Shown here one piece after another: positions 9,545 to 18,250 of a DNA stretch of 64,000 bases. Numbering within the stretch: position 1 is the first letter of the stretch; every line of letters starts with the position of its first letter. Both the position numbers and the translations under genes were made by a program. Source of the DNA: Nocardiopsis_B sediminis (lineage in GTDB: Bacteria; Actinomycetota; Actinomycetes; Streptosporangiales; Streptosporangiaceae); NCBI RefSeq assembly GCF_042650565.1, contig NZ_JBHSBH010000015.1:620001-684000 (forward strand), written 5' to 3'. The notes below the pieces were generated by a model, which was given only the letters and a program-made list of their open reading frames with translations, searched no databases and was not told the DNA's origin.

Positions 9545-10735
9545 TCAGGCTCCCGGCCCGGCGAAGGCGCCGACGGCGGAGAAGGCCAGCCCGGCGAAGC
9601 GCTCGCCGATGAGGCGGTGGGTGGCGGCGTCGGGGTGGAGCCGGTCGGGCAGCGGCAGCTCGGCGGAGTCGGCCGCACCGTAGAGCTCGCGGCCGTCGAG
9701 GTAGTGCAGGTTCGGGTCGTCGGCCGCCCGCTGTTGCACGATCCGGGACAGCTCCTCTCGGATGACGGTGAGCGTCAGCTTCCCCGCGGCGCGCTCGGCG
9801 GGGTCGCCGGTGGCGCGGAAGGAGACGTGTCCGGACTCCAGGGCGGCGAGGTCGAAGGCGCCGGGGCCGGGCGTGTCCTCGTGGATGGGGCACAGGATCG
9901 GCGCGATCACCAGGAGCGGCGCGGTGGGGTGGCCCTCGCGGACGGTGTCGAGGAAGCCGTGGACGGCGGGGGTGAAGGCGCGCAGGCGCATCAGGTCGGC
10001 GTTGACCACGTTGATGCCGATCTTGATGCTGACCAGGTCGGCGGGGGTATCCCGCAGGACGCGGGCGGTGAACGGGTCGAGCAGGGCGCCGCCGCTGAAG
10101 CCCAGGTTGACGAGGTCCACGCCGCCGCGGGAGGCGGCGAGGGCGGGCCAGGTGGCGGTGGGGCTGTCCGCGTTGGAGCCGTGGCTGATCGAGCTGCCGT
10201 GGTGCAGCCACACGCGCCGGTCCCCGGCCGGTGCGGGTTCGACGGGGGCGTCGGTGCGCAGGGCGATGAGTTCGGTGGTCTCGTTGTGCGGCAGCCAGAT
10301 CTCGACGTCCTTGGCCTCGGTGCCGCCGGGCAGGCCGGCGAAGCGGAGCGTGCCGACCGGCCCCGGGCGCCTCTCGGTGGCGCCGGTGGCGAGGTCGACG
10401 GTCACGGTGGCGCCGCCCGGCACGCTCGCCTGGCCGCTCAGGCGGCCGTCGACGACCAGGTCGTAGACGCCCTCCGGGCGGGGCGGGGCGCCCGCGTAGA
10501 TGCGTTTGGTGGGCAGCGTGTACAGCTCGACCGCGGTGGCACGGGTGCGGAAGGCCACCCGCACCCCCGACGGCTGGGCCTCGGCCATGGCCAGCTGCGG
10601 GTCGGGGAACTGGGCGCGCGCCCAGGCCGGCAGCCGGTGCGGCAGCAGACCGTTCTCGGTGCGCTCCACTTCGAGGGCGCCGCGCAGCAGGTCCGCGGTG
10701 ACGGGCGTGGTGATCAGGGCGTTTCCGGTGTGCAT
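9545..10735 (-). CDS. SGNH/GDSL-family hydrolase
   Basis: 396-residue serine hydrolase of the SGNH fold with an N-terminal beta-sandwich-like domain (about 1-185). Block I GSSISHGSN holds the nucleophile Ser, block II is GFSGGA, block III GINVV has Asn in the usual GxND place, and block V LPDRLHPD has the catalytic Asp-His pair. There is no signal peptide, so it is probably cytoplasmic. It lies 52 bases downstream of a tetR gene on the same strand, and a palindromic operator precedes that pair, so the hydrolase is probably under that repressor. The substrate is unknown; the family includes acyl-ester and carbohydrate esterases. Confidence 0.85.
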   Translation of the reverse strand: MHTGNALITTPVTADLLRGALEVERTENGLLPHRLPAWARAQFPDPQLAMAEAQPSGVRVAFRTRATAVELYTLPTKRIYAGAPPRPEGVYDLVVDGRLSGQASVPGGATVTVDLATGATERRPGPVGTLRFAGLPGGTEAKDVEIWLPHNETTELIALRTDAPVEPAPAGDRRVWLHHGSSISHGSNADSPTATWPALAASRGGVDLVNLGFSGGALLDPFTARVLRDTPADLVSIKIGINVVNADLMRLRAFTPAVHGFLDTVREGHPTAPLLVIAPILCPIHEDTPGPGAFDLAALESGHVSFRATGDPAERAAGKLTLTVIREELSRIVQQRAADDPNLHYLDGRELYGAADSAELPLPDRLHPDAATHRLIGERFAGLAFSAVGAFAGPGA

Positions 10736-10787
10736 GGTCTCAACCTGGTGGTCGTGGTGGCGTGGTGTCAGGGCGTCGTCCGGCCGC

Positions 10788-11357
10788 TCACGGCGCGGGC
10801 CAGTTCCGCAGCAGGGCGTCCAGGGCGTCCAGGGTCCGCTCCCAGGTCGCCTGGGTGTCGGGGGCGCTGTGGCTGAACCCGCCCCCCAGCTCGAGGGTGA
10901 CGTAGCCGTGGAAGACGCTGCCCAGCAGCCGCACCGCGTGCGTCTGGTCGGGCTCCGTGAGGTCGTAGCCGCGCAGGATCGCCCGTGTCATCTGCGCGTG
11001 CCTGGGGCCTGCGCTGGCGATGGCGGTCGCGTGGTCGAGCCGCAGTTGGGCCGCCGCGTAGCGGCCCGGGTGCTCCCGGGCGTAGTCGCGGTAGACGTTG
11101 GCCAGGGCGGCCAGGGCGTCCTTGCCGGCGCGACCGGCCAGCGCCGCGGCGCCGCGGTCGGCGAGCTCCTCGAGGGCGAGCAAGGCGATCCGGGTCTTGA
11201 GGTCGTGGGAGTTCTTCACGTGCGAGTACAGGCTCGCGACCTTGACGTCGAAGCGCCGGGCGAGTTCGGAGACGGTCACCTGGTCGAAGCCGACCTCGTC
11301 GGCGAGCTCCGCGCCCGCCCGAGCCAGGCGCTCCGTGGTCAGCCCGGCGCGCACCAT
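10788..11357 (-). CDS. TetR/AcrR-family transcriptional regulator
   Basis: 189 residues. The N-terminal helix-turn-helix is typical of TetR (LADEVGFDQVTVSELARRFDVKVASLYSHVKN, given here as the region about residues 18-50), followed by a helical ligand-binding domain of the TetR_C_33/WHG type (FHGYVTLELGGGF). It is co-directional with the SGNH hydrolase gene and divergent from the FBP gene. A perfect 9-base inverted repeat between the divergent starts is a natural binding site, so it probably represses itself, the hydrolase and perhaps the FBP gene. Confidence 0.88.
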   Translation of the reverse strand: MVRAGLTTERLARAGAELADEVGFDQVTVSELARRFDVKVASLYSHVKNSHDLKTRIALLALEELADRGAAALAGRAGKDALAALANVYRDYAREHPGRYAAAQLRLDHATAIASAGPRHAQMTRAILRGYDLTEPDQTHAVRLLGSVFHGYVTLELGGGFSHSAPDTQATWERTLDALDALLRNWPAP

Positions 11358-11391
11358 GGCCGCTCCTTCCGTTGTCCCACCGTTAATGGAT

Positions 11392-11414
11392 TTTGCCTAA
11401 AACCCTTAGGCAAA
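11392..11414. promoter_or_regulatory. Palindromic operator between tetR and FBP gene
   Basis: TTTGCCTAA-AACCC-TTAGGCAAA, perfect 9-base arms around a 5-base spacer, 35 bases from the tetR start and 15 bases from the FBP ATG. The place and size fit a TetR-family operator acting in both directions. Confidence 0.6.
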
Positions 11415-11428
11415 TTAGCATACGGCAT

Positions 11429-11920
11429 ATGAACCCGATGACGGAGCGCGACATCCGCGCCGCGTTCGTGAACTGCACCAAGGGCGAGGCCAAACGCCTA
11501 TCCGTCCCGCGCGACCTGGCCGACCGCCCCTGGGAGGACCTGGACTATCTCGGCTGGCGGGACCCCCGCGCCCCCGAACGCGCCTACCTTGTCGCCGAGC
11601 TGGACGGCGGCCCGCGGGCTCTTGCGCTCCGCTGCCCTTCCCCTGCCGCCGGGGAGAAGCGGCGCGGCATGTGCTCGCTGTGCGTGACCACCCACAGCGG
11701 AGGCGTCAGCCTGATGGTCGCGCCGAAGGCGGGGAAGGCCGGCAAGCAGGGCGACTCGGTGGGCATCCACATGTGCAGCGACCTCGCCTGCTCGCTGTAC
11801 GTCCGGGGCATGAGGGACCCGGGCCCCGGCCCCCGGGTCCCCGAGACGCTCAGCCCGGAGGAGAAGATCCAGCGGACGGTGGCCAACCTCTCGGCGTTCT
11901 TCGCCAAGGTGCGCTCCTGA
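11429..11920 (+). CDS. FBP domain (treble-clef zinc finger) protein, EF-G-binding type
   Basis: 163 residues resembling the FBP/FusB-type family, whose members bind elongation factor G through a C-terminal treble-clef zinc finger. The zinc ligands are seen as MCSLC (about residues 81-84) and MCSDLAC (about 116-120), with the usual ALRCPSP and VGIHMCSDLACSLYVRG context. ATG 11429 is chosen because the longer in-frame start at 11393 lies inside the operator palindrome; ATG 11438 is also possible. FusB relatives rescue EF-G from fusidic acid, but most actinobacterial members have no shown role. Confidence 0.8.
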   Translation: MNPMTERDIRAAFVNCTKGEAKRLSVPRDLADRPWEDLDYLGWRDPRAPERAYLVAELDGGPRALALRCPSPAAGEKRRGMCSLCVTTHSGGVSLMVAPKAGKAGKQGDSVGIHMCSDLACSLYVRGMRDPGPGPRVPETLSPEEKIQRTVANLSAFFAKVRS

Positions 11921-12011
11921 CGAAGAGGCGGGCCGGTGGGTGAGCACCTCCGCCGCCCGGAACGGCGGTGTCCTGGGCCCTGTTCTTGGGACCGAGCGGT
12001 GCCCGCGGACG

Positions 12012-12560
12012 TCAGCGGGCAGCAGATACCGCGCCCGTCGCCTCCGCTCCCCCCTCCCGCGCCACCGCCACGGTCGCCCGCGCCGACGCGCGCTTGCCGG
12101 CCACCAGGTCGGCGCCGCCTCCGCCCGCCTCGGCCGCACAGTGCAGCGCGGCCGCCTCGGCGACGCTGGGCGTGCCCGTTGCGGCGCGGACGCGCTCGCC
12201 TGGGTGCGGCACGTCGACGGCCGCCAGGGCCGCGGCCGGGTAGGCGACCACCGGCCAGCCGCGTTCCCGCGCGGCCGCCAGGATCCCGGCCTCATCGGCC
12301 TTGGCGTCGGCCGTGGCCACCGCGCGAACCCGGGCCGGCGACAGGCCCGCGCCGGCCAGCACGGCGTCGATGAGCGCGCCGACCTCGGCGGCCGTGACCC
12401 CGCGCCGCGCACCGACCCCCACGATCAGGGACGGTTCCGGTCGCGCGACGGCGTCATCCGGCGGTTCGGCCGCCCCGCCCCGGCGACCGCCGGACGGGTC
12501 CGTTCCCCCCACCCTCCGGCCTCCCCCGCTGCCGCATCCGCTGACCGCCTCCGGCCGCAT
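12012..12560 (-). CDS. cobE: CobE / CbiG C-terminal-domain protein
   Basis: Small protein matching the CobE/CbiG_C fold of cobalamin synthesis: it opens with SLIVGVGARRGV, then has ATADAKADEAGILAAARERG, VAYPAAALAAVDVPHP and a VRAATGTPSVAEAAAL block, the family hallmarks. Family members act near the precorrin ring-contraction steps, but the exact reaction is not clear. ATG 12560 has a GGGAGG directly abutting it, and GTG 12581 has better spacing, so the first residues are uncertain. The N-terminal 35 residues are Gly/Pro-rich. It is divergent from cobB, with about 110 bases between. Confidence 0.8.
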   Translation of the reverse strand: MRPEAVSGCGSGGGRRVGGTDPSGGRRGGAAEPPDDAVARPEPSLIVGVGARRGVTAAEVGALIDAVLAGAGLSPARVRAVATADAKADEAGILAAARERGWPVVAYPAAALAAVDVPHPGERVRAATGTPSVAEAAALHCAAEAGGGGADLVAGKRASARATVAVAREGGAEATGAVSAAR

Positions 12561-12668
12561 CCTCCCACCCCCGATTCCCACCCCGCCTCCCGCCGTCGGC
12601 CGAGGGCGCGGGGCCGCGTAGCCTGGGCGGTCGTCGGATGACCGGAAGCCGGCAGATCGGGGGGCAGG

Positions 12669-14060
12669 GTGGCGCAGGTGCCGCGGGTGGTGATCGCGGC
12701 CCCGGCATCGGGGAGCGGGAAGACCACCGTCGCAACGGGGCTCATGGCGGCGCTGACCGCCCGCGGGGAGCGCGTATCGGGCCACAAGGTGGGGCCCGAC
12801 TACATCGACCCCGGCTACCACGCCCTGGCCACCGGCCGCCCGCCCCGCAACCTGGACCCGGTGCTGTGCGGCGAGGACCGCATCACGCCGCTGTTCCGGC
12901 ACGGTGCGGCCGGAGCCACGATCGCCGTCGTCGAAGGCGTCATGGGCCTGTTCGACGGCGCCGCCGAGCCGCGCCACTTCCACGGGCCGGGCGACGCCGG
13001 GTCGACCGCACACGTGGCGGCGCTGCTGGGCGCGCCGGTCGTCCTCGTTGTGGACGCGTCCCGGGCCGGCCGGTCCGTTGCGGCCGCGGTCCACGGGTTC
13101 TGCACCTACGAGACCCGCGTCCGGGTGGGCGGGGTGATCCTGAACCGGGTCGGCTCCGACCGGCACGAGGCGCTGGTGCGCGACGCGCTCGACGGCGTCG
13201 GCGTGCCCGTTCTGGGAGCGCTGCGCCGGCACGAGGCCGTCGCGACCCCGTCGCGCCACCTCGGGCTGGTCCCGGCCGCCGAGCGCGCCGCCGAGGCGCA
13301 GGCGGCCGTGGACGCGCTCGGCGCGCTGGTCGCGGACTCCTGCGACCTCGACGCCATCGTGGCGCTGGCCCGCACCGCCGCCCCGCTGGCCGCGCCCGCG
13401 TGGAGCGCGGCGGACGAGATGGGCGCCGCCTCCGGCGGCGGGCGTCCGCTCCGGGTCGCCGTCGCCGGCGGGCCCGCGTTCACCTTCGGCTACACCGAGC
13501 ACGCCGAACTGCTACGCGCCGGGGGCGCCGAGGTGGCGCCGGTGGACCCGCTGCGCGACCCGGCCCTGCCCGAGGGAACGCACGGCCTCATCCTGGGCGG
13601 CGGCTTCCCCGAGGTGCACGCCGCCGAGCTGTCGGCCAATGCGCCGCTGCGCGCGGCGGTCGCCGGCCTGGCCGGTCGAGGCGGACCGATCGCCGCGGAG
13701 TGCGCGGGCCTGCTCTACCTGGCGCGCAGCCTGGACGGCGCGCCGATGTGCGGCGTCGTGCCCGCCGAGGCGCGCATGACCGGGCGGCTCACGCTGGGTT
13801 ACCGCAGCGCCGTGGCCGTCTCCGACTCGGTGCTGGCCCCCGCGGGGACCCGGGTGCGCGGGCACGAGTTCCACCGCACCGCCGTGACCCCCGCGAGCGG
13901 GGCCGCACCCGCCTGGCAGTGGAAAACCGGTGGCGCCGAGGGCTTCGCCGCTGCCAGGCTGAACGCCTCCTACCTCCACCTGCACTGGGCGGGCTCGCCC
14001 GGCATCGCCGCCCGGTTCCTCGGCTCGGTGCGGGCCTTCGCCGACGGGAGGACGCCATGA
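12669..14060 (+). CDS. cobB: Cobyrinate a,c-diamide synthase
   Basis: 463-residue CobB/CbiA. It amidates the a and c side chains of (hydrogeno)cobyrinate with glutamine and ATP. The N-terminal dethiobiotin-synthetase-like ATPase has the P-loop APASGSGKTTVATGL and HKVGPDYIDPGYH. The C-terminal glutaminase domain has the nucleophile Cys in AAECAGLLYLARSL and the His/Glu region HLHWAGSP. The start is GTG 12669. It is the first plus-strand gene of this block and overlaps the GNAT gene by ATGA. The product feeds CobN and CobO, both in this window. Confidence 0.95.
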   Translation: MAQVPRVVIAAPASGSGKTTVATGLMAALTARGERVSGHKVGPDYIDPGYHALATGRPPRNLDPVLCGEDRITPLFRHGAAGATIAVVEGVMGLFDGAAEPRHFHGPGDAGSTAHVAALLGAPVVLVVDASRAGRSVAAAVHGFCTYETRVRVGGVILNRVGSDRHEALVRDALDGVGVPVLGALRRHEAVATPSRHLGLVPAAERAAEAQAAVDALGALVADSCDLDAIVALARTAAPLAAPAWSAADEMGAASGGGRPLRVAVAGGPAFTFGYTEHAELLRAGGAEVAPVDPLRDPALPEGTHGLILGGGFPEVHAAELSANAPLRAAVAGLAGRGGPIAAECAGLLYLARSLDGAPMCGVVPAEARMTGRLTLGYRSAVAVSDSVLAPAGTRVRGHEFHRTAVTPASGAAPAWQWKTGGAEGFAAARLNASYLHLHWAGSPGIAARFLGSVRAFADGRTP

Positions 14061-14635
14061 CCGCGACGCAACAGGCGCCGATGATGCCCTCCGTCATCCT
14101 GCGCACCGAGCGGCTGACCCTGCGCGCCTTCACCGAAGCCGAGATCGGCCCGGTGCTCGCGGCCGCCCGCGACCGGCTCACGCAGCGGTGGCTGCCCCTG
14201 CCGGAGCCGGGGCGCGCCTACACCCGCGCCGACGCCGAGCGCTGGTGCCTGATCGAGGCGCCGAACGCCCGGGTATCGGGCGACGGCCAGCAGTGGGCCG
14301 CGATCGAGACCGCGACGGGCACCTTCGCCGGCACGGTCGGGCTGGTCCGCACCGCGTGGAAGGCGAAGGTGACCGAGGTGGGGTACTGGCTGGCGCCGGA
14401 GGCGCGCGGGCGGGGGCTGGCCACGGAGGCGGTGATCGCCGTCTCCCGCTGGGCCGTGCTCGACCAGGGGTTCCAGCGGGTCGAGCTGAAGGCGGGCACC
14501 GCCAACACCGGGTCGCGCGCCGTTGCCGAGCGCGCGGGGTTCACCTTCGAGGGCGTCGAGCGCAGCGCGATGCCCCTGCACACGGGGCGCACCGATCTCG
14601 CCGTCTACAGCCTGATCCCCGCCGACCTGGGCTGA
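14057..14635 (+). CDS. GNAT-family N-acetyltransferase
   Basis: 192-residue acetyltransferase of the RimJ/RimL-like group: LRTERLTLRAFTEAE at the N-terminus, the acetyl-CoA loop GYWLAPEARGRGLATEA and the C-terminal NTGSRAVAERAGFTFEG. It starts at an ATG overlapping the cobB stop by 4 bases, so it is co-translated with cobB. No known cobalamin step needs an acetyltransferase; its substrate (protein N-terminus, amino compound or drug) is unknown. It is convergent with cobO. Confidence 0.85.
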   Translation: MTATQQAPMMPSVILRTERLTLRAFTEAEIGPVLAAARDRLTQRWLPLPEPGRAYTRADAERWCLIEAPNARVSGDGQQWAAIETATGTFAGTVGLVRTAWKAKVTEVGYWLAPEARGRGLATEAVIAVSRWAVLDQGFQRVELKAGTANTGSRAVAERAGFTFEGVERSAMPLHTGRTDLAVYSLIPADLG

Positions 14636-14649
14636 TCCCGTCTCCGGGG

Positions 14650-15252
14650 TCACCATTCGATGCCGCGCTGGCCCTTCTGCCCGGCGTCCATGGGGTGCTT
14701 GACCTTGGCCATCTCGGTGACGAGGTCGGCGGCGGCCAGCAGCCGCGGGTCGGCGTCGCGCCCGGTGATGACCACGTGCTGGGCGCCGGGGCGGTCGCGC
14801 AGCGTCGCCACGACGTCGTCGACGTCCACCCACCCCCACTTCATCGGGTAGGTGAACTCGTCGAGGACGTAGAGCCGGTAGGTCTCGGCGGCCAGCTCCC
14901 GCTTGATCTGCGCCCACCCTTCGGCGGCGTCGGCGGCGTGGTCGGGCTCGGTCCCGGGGCGCCGGATCCACGACCAGCCCTCGCCCATCTTGTTCCAGGT
15001 GACCCGGCCGCCCTCCCCGGAGTCGCCCAGGACGCGCAGCGCGCGCTCCTCGCCGATGCGCCACTTGGCGGACTTCACGAACTGGAACACCCCGATGTCC
15101 CAGCCCTGCGCCCAGCAGCGGGTGGCGAGGCCGAACGCCGCGGTGGACTTCCCCTTTCCGGGGCCGGTGTGCACCATCAGCAGCGGCCGGTTGCGGCGCT
15201 GGCGGGTGGTGAGCCCGTCGTCGGGCACGTGGGTCGGTACGCCCTTCGGCAT
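14650..15252 (-). CDS. cobO: Cob(I)yrinic acid a,c-diamide adenosyltransferase
   Basis: 200-residue CobO/CobA-type corrinoid adenosyltransferase. It attaches the 5'-deoxyadenosyl group of ATP to the reduced cobalt. The P-loop is HTGPGKGKSTAAFGLATR; WDIGVFQFVKSAKW, YRLYVLDEFTYPMKWGWV (Walker B) and VITGRDADPRL are family motifs. It lies 49 bases downstream of the ChlI-ChlD gene on the same strand, so it is probably in the transcript controlled by the riboswitch at 17460-17640. Confidence 0.95.
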   Translation of the reverse strand: MPKGVPTHVPDDGLTTRQRRNRPLLMVHTGPGKGKSTAAFGLATRCWAQGWDIGVFQFVKSAKWRIGEERALRVLGDSGEGGRVTWNKMGEGWSWIRRPGTEPDHAADAAEGWAQIKRELAAETYRLYVLDEFTYPMKWGWVDVDDVVATLRDRPGAQHVVITGRDADPRLLAAADLVTEMAKVKHPMDAGQKGQRGIEW

Positions 15253-15300
15253 GTCTCGTCGTTCTCCTTGCTGCGGTTGATCCGTTGCCGTCGCGAGGTG

Positions 15301-17409
15301 TCAGGCGGCGCCGCGCGCGTGCCGGACCAGGCCGCTCAGCGTGTCGGCGCGCAGCTCCTCCAGCGGCACGGGGACGGCGTCCATGGCGGCGGCGAGCCGG
15401 TGCGCCATGCCCAGGCGCACGGGCCCCGACTCGCAGTCGACGACGACGCTGCGGACCCCCTCGGCGCGGATCAGCGCGCCCGCCCGCTGGGCGTCGCCGA
15501 ACCCGCCGTGGGTGGCGCGGCCGTCGGTGACGACCACGAGCAGGGGGCGCCGCCGCGGGTCGCGCAGGCGCTCGATGCGCAGCACGTCGGCGCAGCGGAG
15601 CAGGCCGGCCGCCAGCGGGGTGCGGCCGCCTGTGCGCAGGTCGCGCAGGCGGCGGGCGCCCGCCTCGACCGACGAGGTCGGCGGCAGGTCGAGTTCGGCG
15701 CCGCGCCCGCGGAAGGTCACCAGGCCGACCTTGTCCCGGCGCTGGTAGGCGTCGAGCAGCAGGCTCAGGACGGCCCCCTTGACGGCGCGCATGCGCTGCC
15801 GGGCGGCCATGGAGCCGCTGGCGTCGACGCAGAAGAGCACGAGGTTGCCCTCGCGCCCCTCGCGCACGGCCTCCCGCAGGTCGGAGCGGTGCACGATGAG
15901 GCCGCGGCCGTCGCGCCCGCGTGCGCGCTGGTGCGGGGCCGCGGCGTTCACGGTGGCGGCGAGGTGCAGCGCGCCCATGCGTTCGGCGGGGACGCGGGCG
16001 CCGGTGGTGCGCCCCAGGGGCGTCTCGGCGCGCGAGCGGCGGCCGGGGGCACCGGCGCCGGTTCCGGGGACGCTGAAGAGCCGGGGCCGGTAGGCGGGCG
16101 CGGCTTCGGCGGGGGTGCCGTCGCCCCCGGAGGGGTCGCCGGAACCGGCGCCGGACGGCGGTCCGCCGTCCCGGGGGTTTCCGGTGCCTTCGGTGCCCGG
16201 AGGCCGCGGCCCGGCGGCGCCGGGCGCCGCGGAACCGTCCGGCTGCGGCCGGGGGCCGGGGCCGTCGGCGGGTCCGGCGCCGTCCGCGGCTCCCGGGTCG
16301 GACTCCCCCGCTCCGGCGGGGCTTTCGGGGCCGTCGCCCGGAGCGCCGTCCGGCCCGGCGGGGCCGCCATCGGGGGGTTCGGGGTCGTCGTCGCCGGCGT
16401 CGTCGAGCGCCTGCCGGAGGCGGTCCTCGTCGAGGCCCGGGGCGTCGAAGGGGTCGCGCCGGCGGCGGTGGGGCAGGGCCAGGCGGGCGGCGTCGCGGAC
16501 GTCGTCGCCGGTGACCTCGGTGCGGCCGCGCCACGCGGCCAGGGCCATGGCGGCGCGGGCGGTGACGATGTCGGCGCGCAGGCCGTCGACCTCGAAGGCC
16601 GCGCAGACCGCGGTGACCTGGCGCAGAGCGGCGTCGGACAGGGCCACGCCGGGCAGGCGCGTGCGCGCGGCGCGGATGCGGGCGGCCAGCTCGGCCTCCT
16701 CGCCCGCGTGGCGGGCGGCGAAGCCGGCGGGATCGGCCTCGTAGGCGAGCCTGCGGCGCACGACCTCGGCCCGCTCGGCGGGGTCGCGGGTCGCGGCGAC
16801 CTCCACGGTCAGGCCGAACCGGTCGAGCAGCTGAGGGCGCAGCTCGCCCTCCTCGGGGTTCATCGTGCCCACGAGCAGGAACCGGGCCGCGTGGCGCACC
16901 GACACGCCCTCGCGCTCGACGTGCGACGTCCCCATCGCGGCGGCGTCGAGCAGCAGGTCGACCAGGTGGTCGTGGAGGAGGTTGACCTCGTCGACGTAGA
17001 GGACGCCGCGGTGCGCCGCCGCGAGCAGCCCCGGCTCGAACGCCTTGACGCCCTCGGTGAGCGCGCGTTCGAGGTCGAGGGAGCCGGCGAGGCGGTCCTC
17101 GCTGGCGCCGACGGGCAGTTCGACCAGCCGCGCCGCACGCTGTTCGGCGGCGGCGCCGGTGTCGTGGGGGCCGTCGGGGCAGCCGGTGTCGGGGGCGGCG
17201 GGGTCGCAGGAGAACCGGCAGCCGGGGACGACGCCGATCCCGGGCAGGAGCGCGGCCAGGGCGCGCACCACGGTCGACTTGGCGGTCCCCTTCTCGCCGC
17301 GGACCAGCACCCCGCCGACAGCGGGCGACACCGCGTTGAGCAGCAGGGCGAGCTTGAGGTCGTCCATTCCGACGACCGCTGTGAAGGGGTAGCGAGCGGA
17401 AGCGCCCAC
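15301..17409 (-). CDS. Magnesium/cobalt chelatase ChlI-ChlD fusion (AAA+ and VWA domains)
   Basis: 702 residues. Residues 1 to about 320 are an AAA+ ChlI/BchI-type motor (Walker A RGEKGTAKSTVVRAL, Walker B GVLYVDEVNLLHDHL, sensor LLVGTMNPEEG). About 320-460 is a Pro/Gly/Asp-rich linker. About 480-702 is a VWA domain with the MIDAS motif DASGSM and TFRGRGAELDLPPT. Its place between cobO and a B12 riboswitch suggests it energises cobalt insertion by CobN, in place of separate CobS/CobT subunits. The GTG 17409 start has GAGGAAGG upstream. Chlorophyll synthesis is excluded by context. Confidence 0.9.
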   Translation of the reverse strand: MGASARYPFTAVVGMDDLKLALLLNAVSPAVGGVLVRGEKGTAKSTVVRALAALLPGIGVVPGCRFSCDPAAPDTGCPDGPHDTGAAAEQRAARLVELPVGASEDRLAGSLDLERALTEGVKAFEPGLLAAAHRGVLYVDEVNLLHDHLVDLLLDAAAMGTSHVEREGVSVRHAARFLLVGTMNPEEGELRPQLLDRFGLTVEVAATRDPAERAEVVRRRLAYEADPAGFAARHAGEEAELAARIRAARTRLPGVALSDAALRQVTAVCAAFEVDGLRADIVTARAAMALAAWRGRTEVTGDDVRDAARLALPHRRRRDPFDAPGLDEDRLRQALDDAGDDDPEPPDGGPAGPDGAPGDGPESPAGAGESDPGAADGAGPADGPGPRPQPDGSAAPGAAGPRPPGTEGTGNPRDGGPPSGAGSGDPSGGDGTPAEAAPAYRPRLFSVPGTGAGAPGRRSRAETPLGRTTGARVPAERMGALHLAATVNAAAPHQRARGRDGRGLIVHRSDLREAVREGREGNLVLFCVDASGSMAARQRMRAVKGAVLSLLLDAYQRRDKVGLVTFRGRGAELDLPPTSSVEAGARRLRDLRTGGRTPLAAGLLRCADVLRIERLRDPRRRPLLVVVTDGRATHGGFGDAQRAGALIRAEGVRSVVVDCESGPVRLGMAHRLAAAMDAVPVPLEELRADTLSGLVRHARGAA

Positions 17410-17459
17410 GCTGTTCGGTCCTTCCTCGGGAGTCCACGCCCATAGGGGTCGGTCATGGC

Positions 17460-17640
17460 GCCGGGCAGTCTCCTGGCTCCCAGATCGCCGCTCCCCCGCC
17501 GCCTTCCCGCCGGGACTTCCGGCAGTGGCGATGGTCGCGGGTTCGCTCCCTGGTCACAGTGGCGGGACCGCCCCGGATTCACACCGGGTTCCTGCCGACG
17601 GCGGGGCATCACGTCGCCCGCCGGTCGGCGCCGCCCACCA
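17460..17640 (-). promoter_or_regulatory. Cobalamin riboswitch upstream of chelatase-cobO operon
   Basis: On the minus strand the order is a GGAACCCGGTGTGAATCC core (around 17575-17595), GGCGGTCCCGCCACTGTGA, and the B12 box GAGCCAGGAGACTGCC at 17464-17480. This is the classic AdoCbl-class aptamer. The B12 box lies about 55 bases before the chelatase GTG, so adenosylcobalamin should turn the operon down by blocking translation or transcription. Confidence 0.92.
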
Positions 17641-17807
17641 CGATCTCACACGCCCTCGCGGCGCCTCCGGCCGCCGGGTGCCTCCGGCCGGCCCGCGAAA
17701 CCGGCCCGGAATCGGCCGAACCGCCCGGACCGGATTGGCGTCCCATGATGTATCCCGCCGCCGTGAACGCACCCGGCGCGGGCCGTGATGGAGAGGAAGG
17801 AGCAGGC

Positions 17808-18146
17808 GTGGGCGTGATCGAAATGGGCTTCACCGTCGTGGCGGCCGGAGTCGTGGTGCTGCTGATCGTCAGGATCGCCGGCCGGGCCCTCAACCGCTCG
17901 GGCGGGCGCACGCCGCCCCGGCGACGGGCACGCGGCAGCGGCTATGCGGGCGGCGACTACAGCGGTGGCTGGAGCTCCGGAGGCGACGGCGGCAAAGAGG
18001 CGCACCACGGCGGATCGAGCAGCGGCGGTGACGGCGGCGGCTGGTTCAGCTGGGGCGGGGGCGACAGCGGCGGAGGCGGCTGGGGCGGCGGAGACAGTGG
18101 AGGCGGCGGAGGGGGCGGGGACGGCGGCGGAGGCGGAGGCGGCTGA
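17808..18146 (+). CDS. Small single-span membrane protein with Gly/Ser-rich tail
   Basis: 112-residue protein. A transmembrane helix near the N-terminus (FTVVAAGVVVLLIVRIAG) is followed by a basic stretch (RTPPRRRARG) and a tail made almost only of Gly, Ser, Asp and Trp (GGGWFSWGGGDSGGGGWGGG). The charge pattern puts the tail in the cytoplasm or makes it a disordered segment. GTG 17808 has GGAAGGAG upstream. The tail resembles the low-complexity ends of some actinobacterial TPM-domain-like proteins, but no domain is recognised and no function can be given. Confidence 0.6.
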   Translation: MGVIEMGFTVVAAGVVVLLIVRIAGRALNRSGGRTPPRRRARGSGYAGGDYSGGWSSGGDGGKEAHHGGSSSGGDGGGWFSWGGGDSGGGGWGGGDSGGGGGGGDGGGGGGG

Positions 18147-18195
18147 GCCCCCCGCCAACGGACGCGGCGGACCGCCGGCACCCCTTTCCTCGAAC

Positions 18196-18209
18196 TGAAA
18201 CACGTTCTA
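18196..18209. promoter_or_regulatory. KstR-type palindrome upstream of LLM oxidoreductase
   Basis: TGAAACACGTTCTA fits the KstR consensus TnnAACnnGTTnnA known from mycobacterial steroid-catabolism regulons. It sits 41 bases before the probable GTG start of the F420 oxidoreductase. The regulator is not in the window. Confidence 0.5.
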
Positions 18210-18250
18210 GTATGCGCCCCAGGGGCGCGACGACGAATGAGGGAGCGCCG

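Noticed and set aside
13970..17443. An 1157-residue minus-strand frame
   Set aside because: It is a wrong-frame reading across the GNAT antisense, cobO and chelatase genes; its product is Arg/Pro-rich and matches no family.
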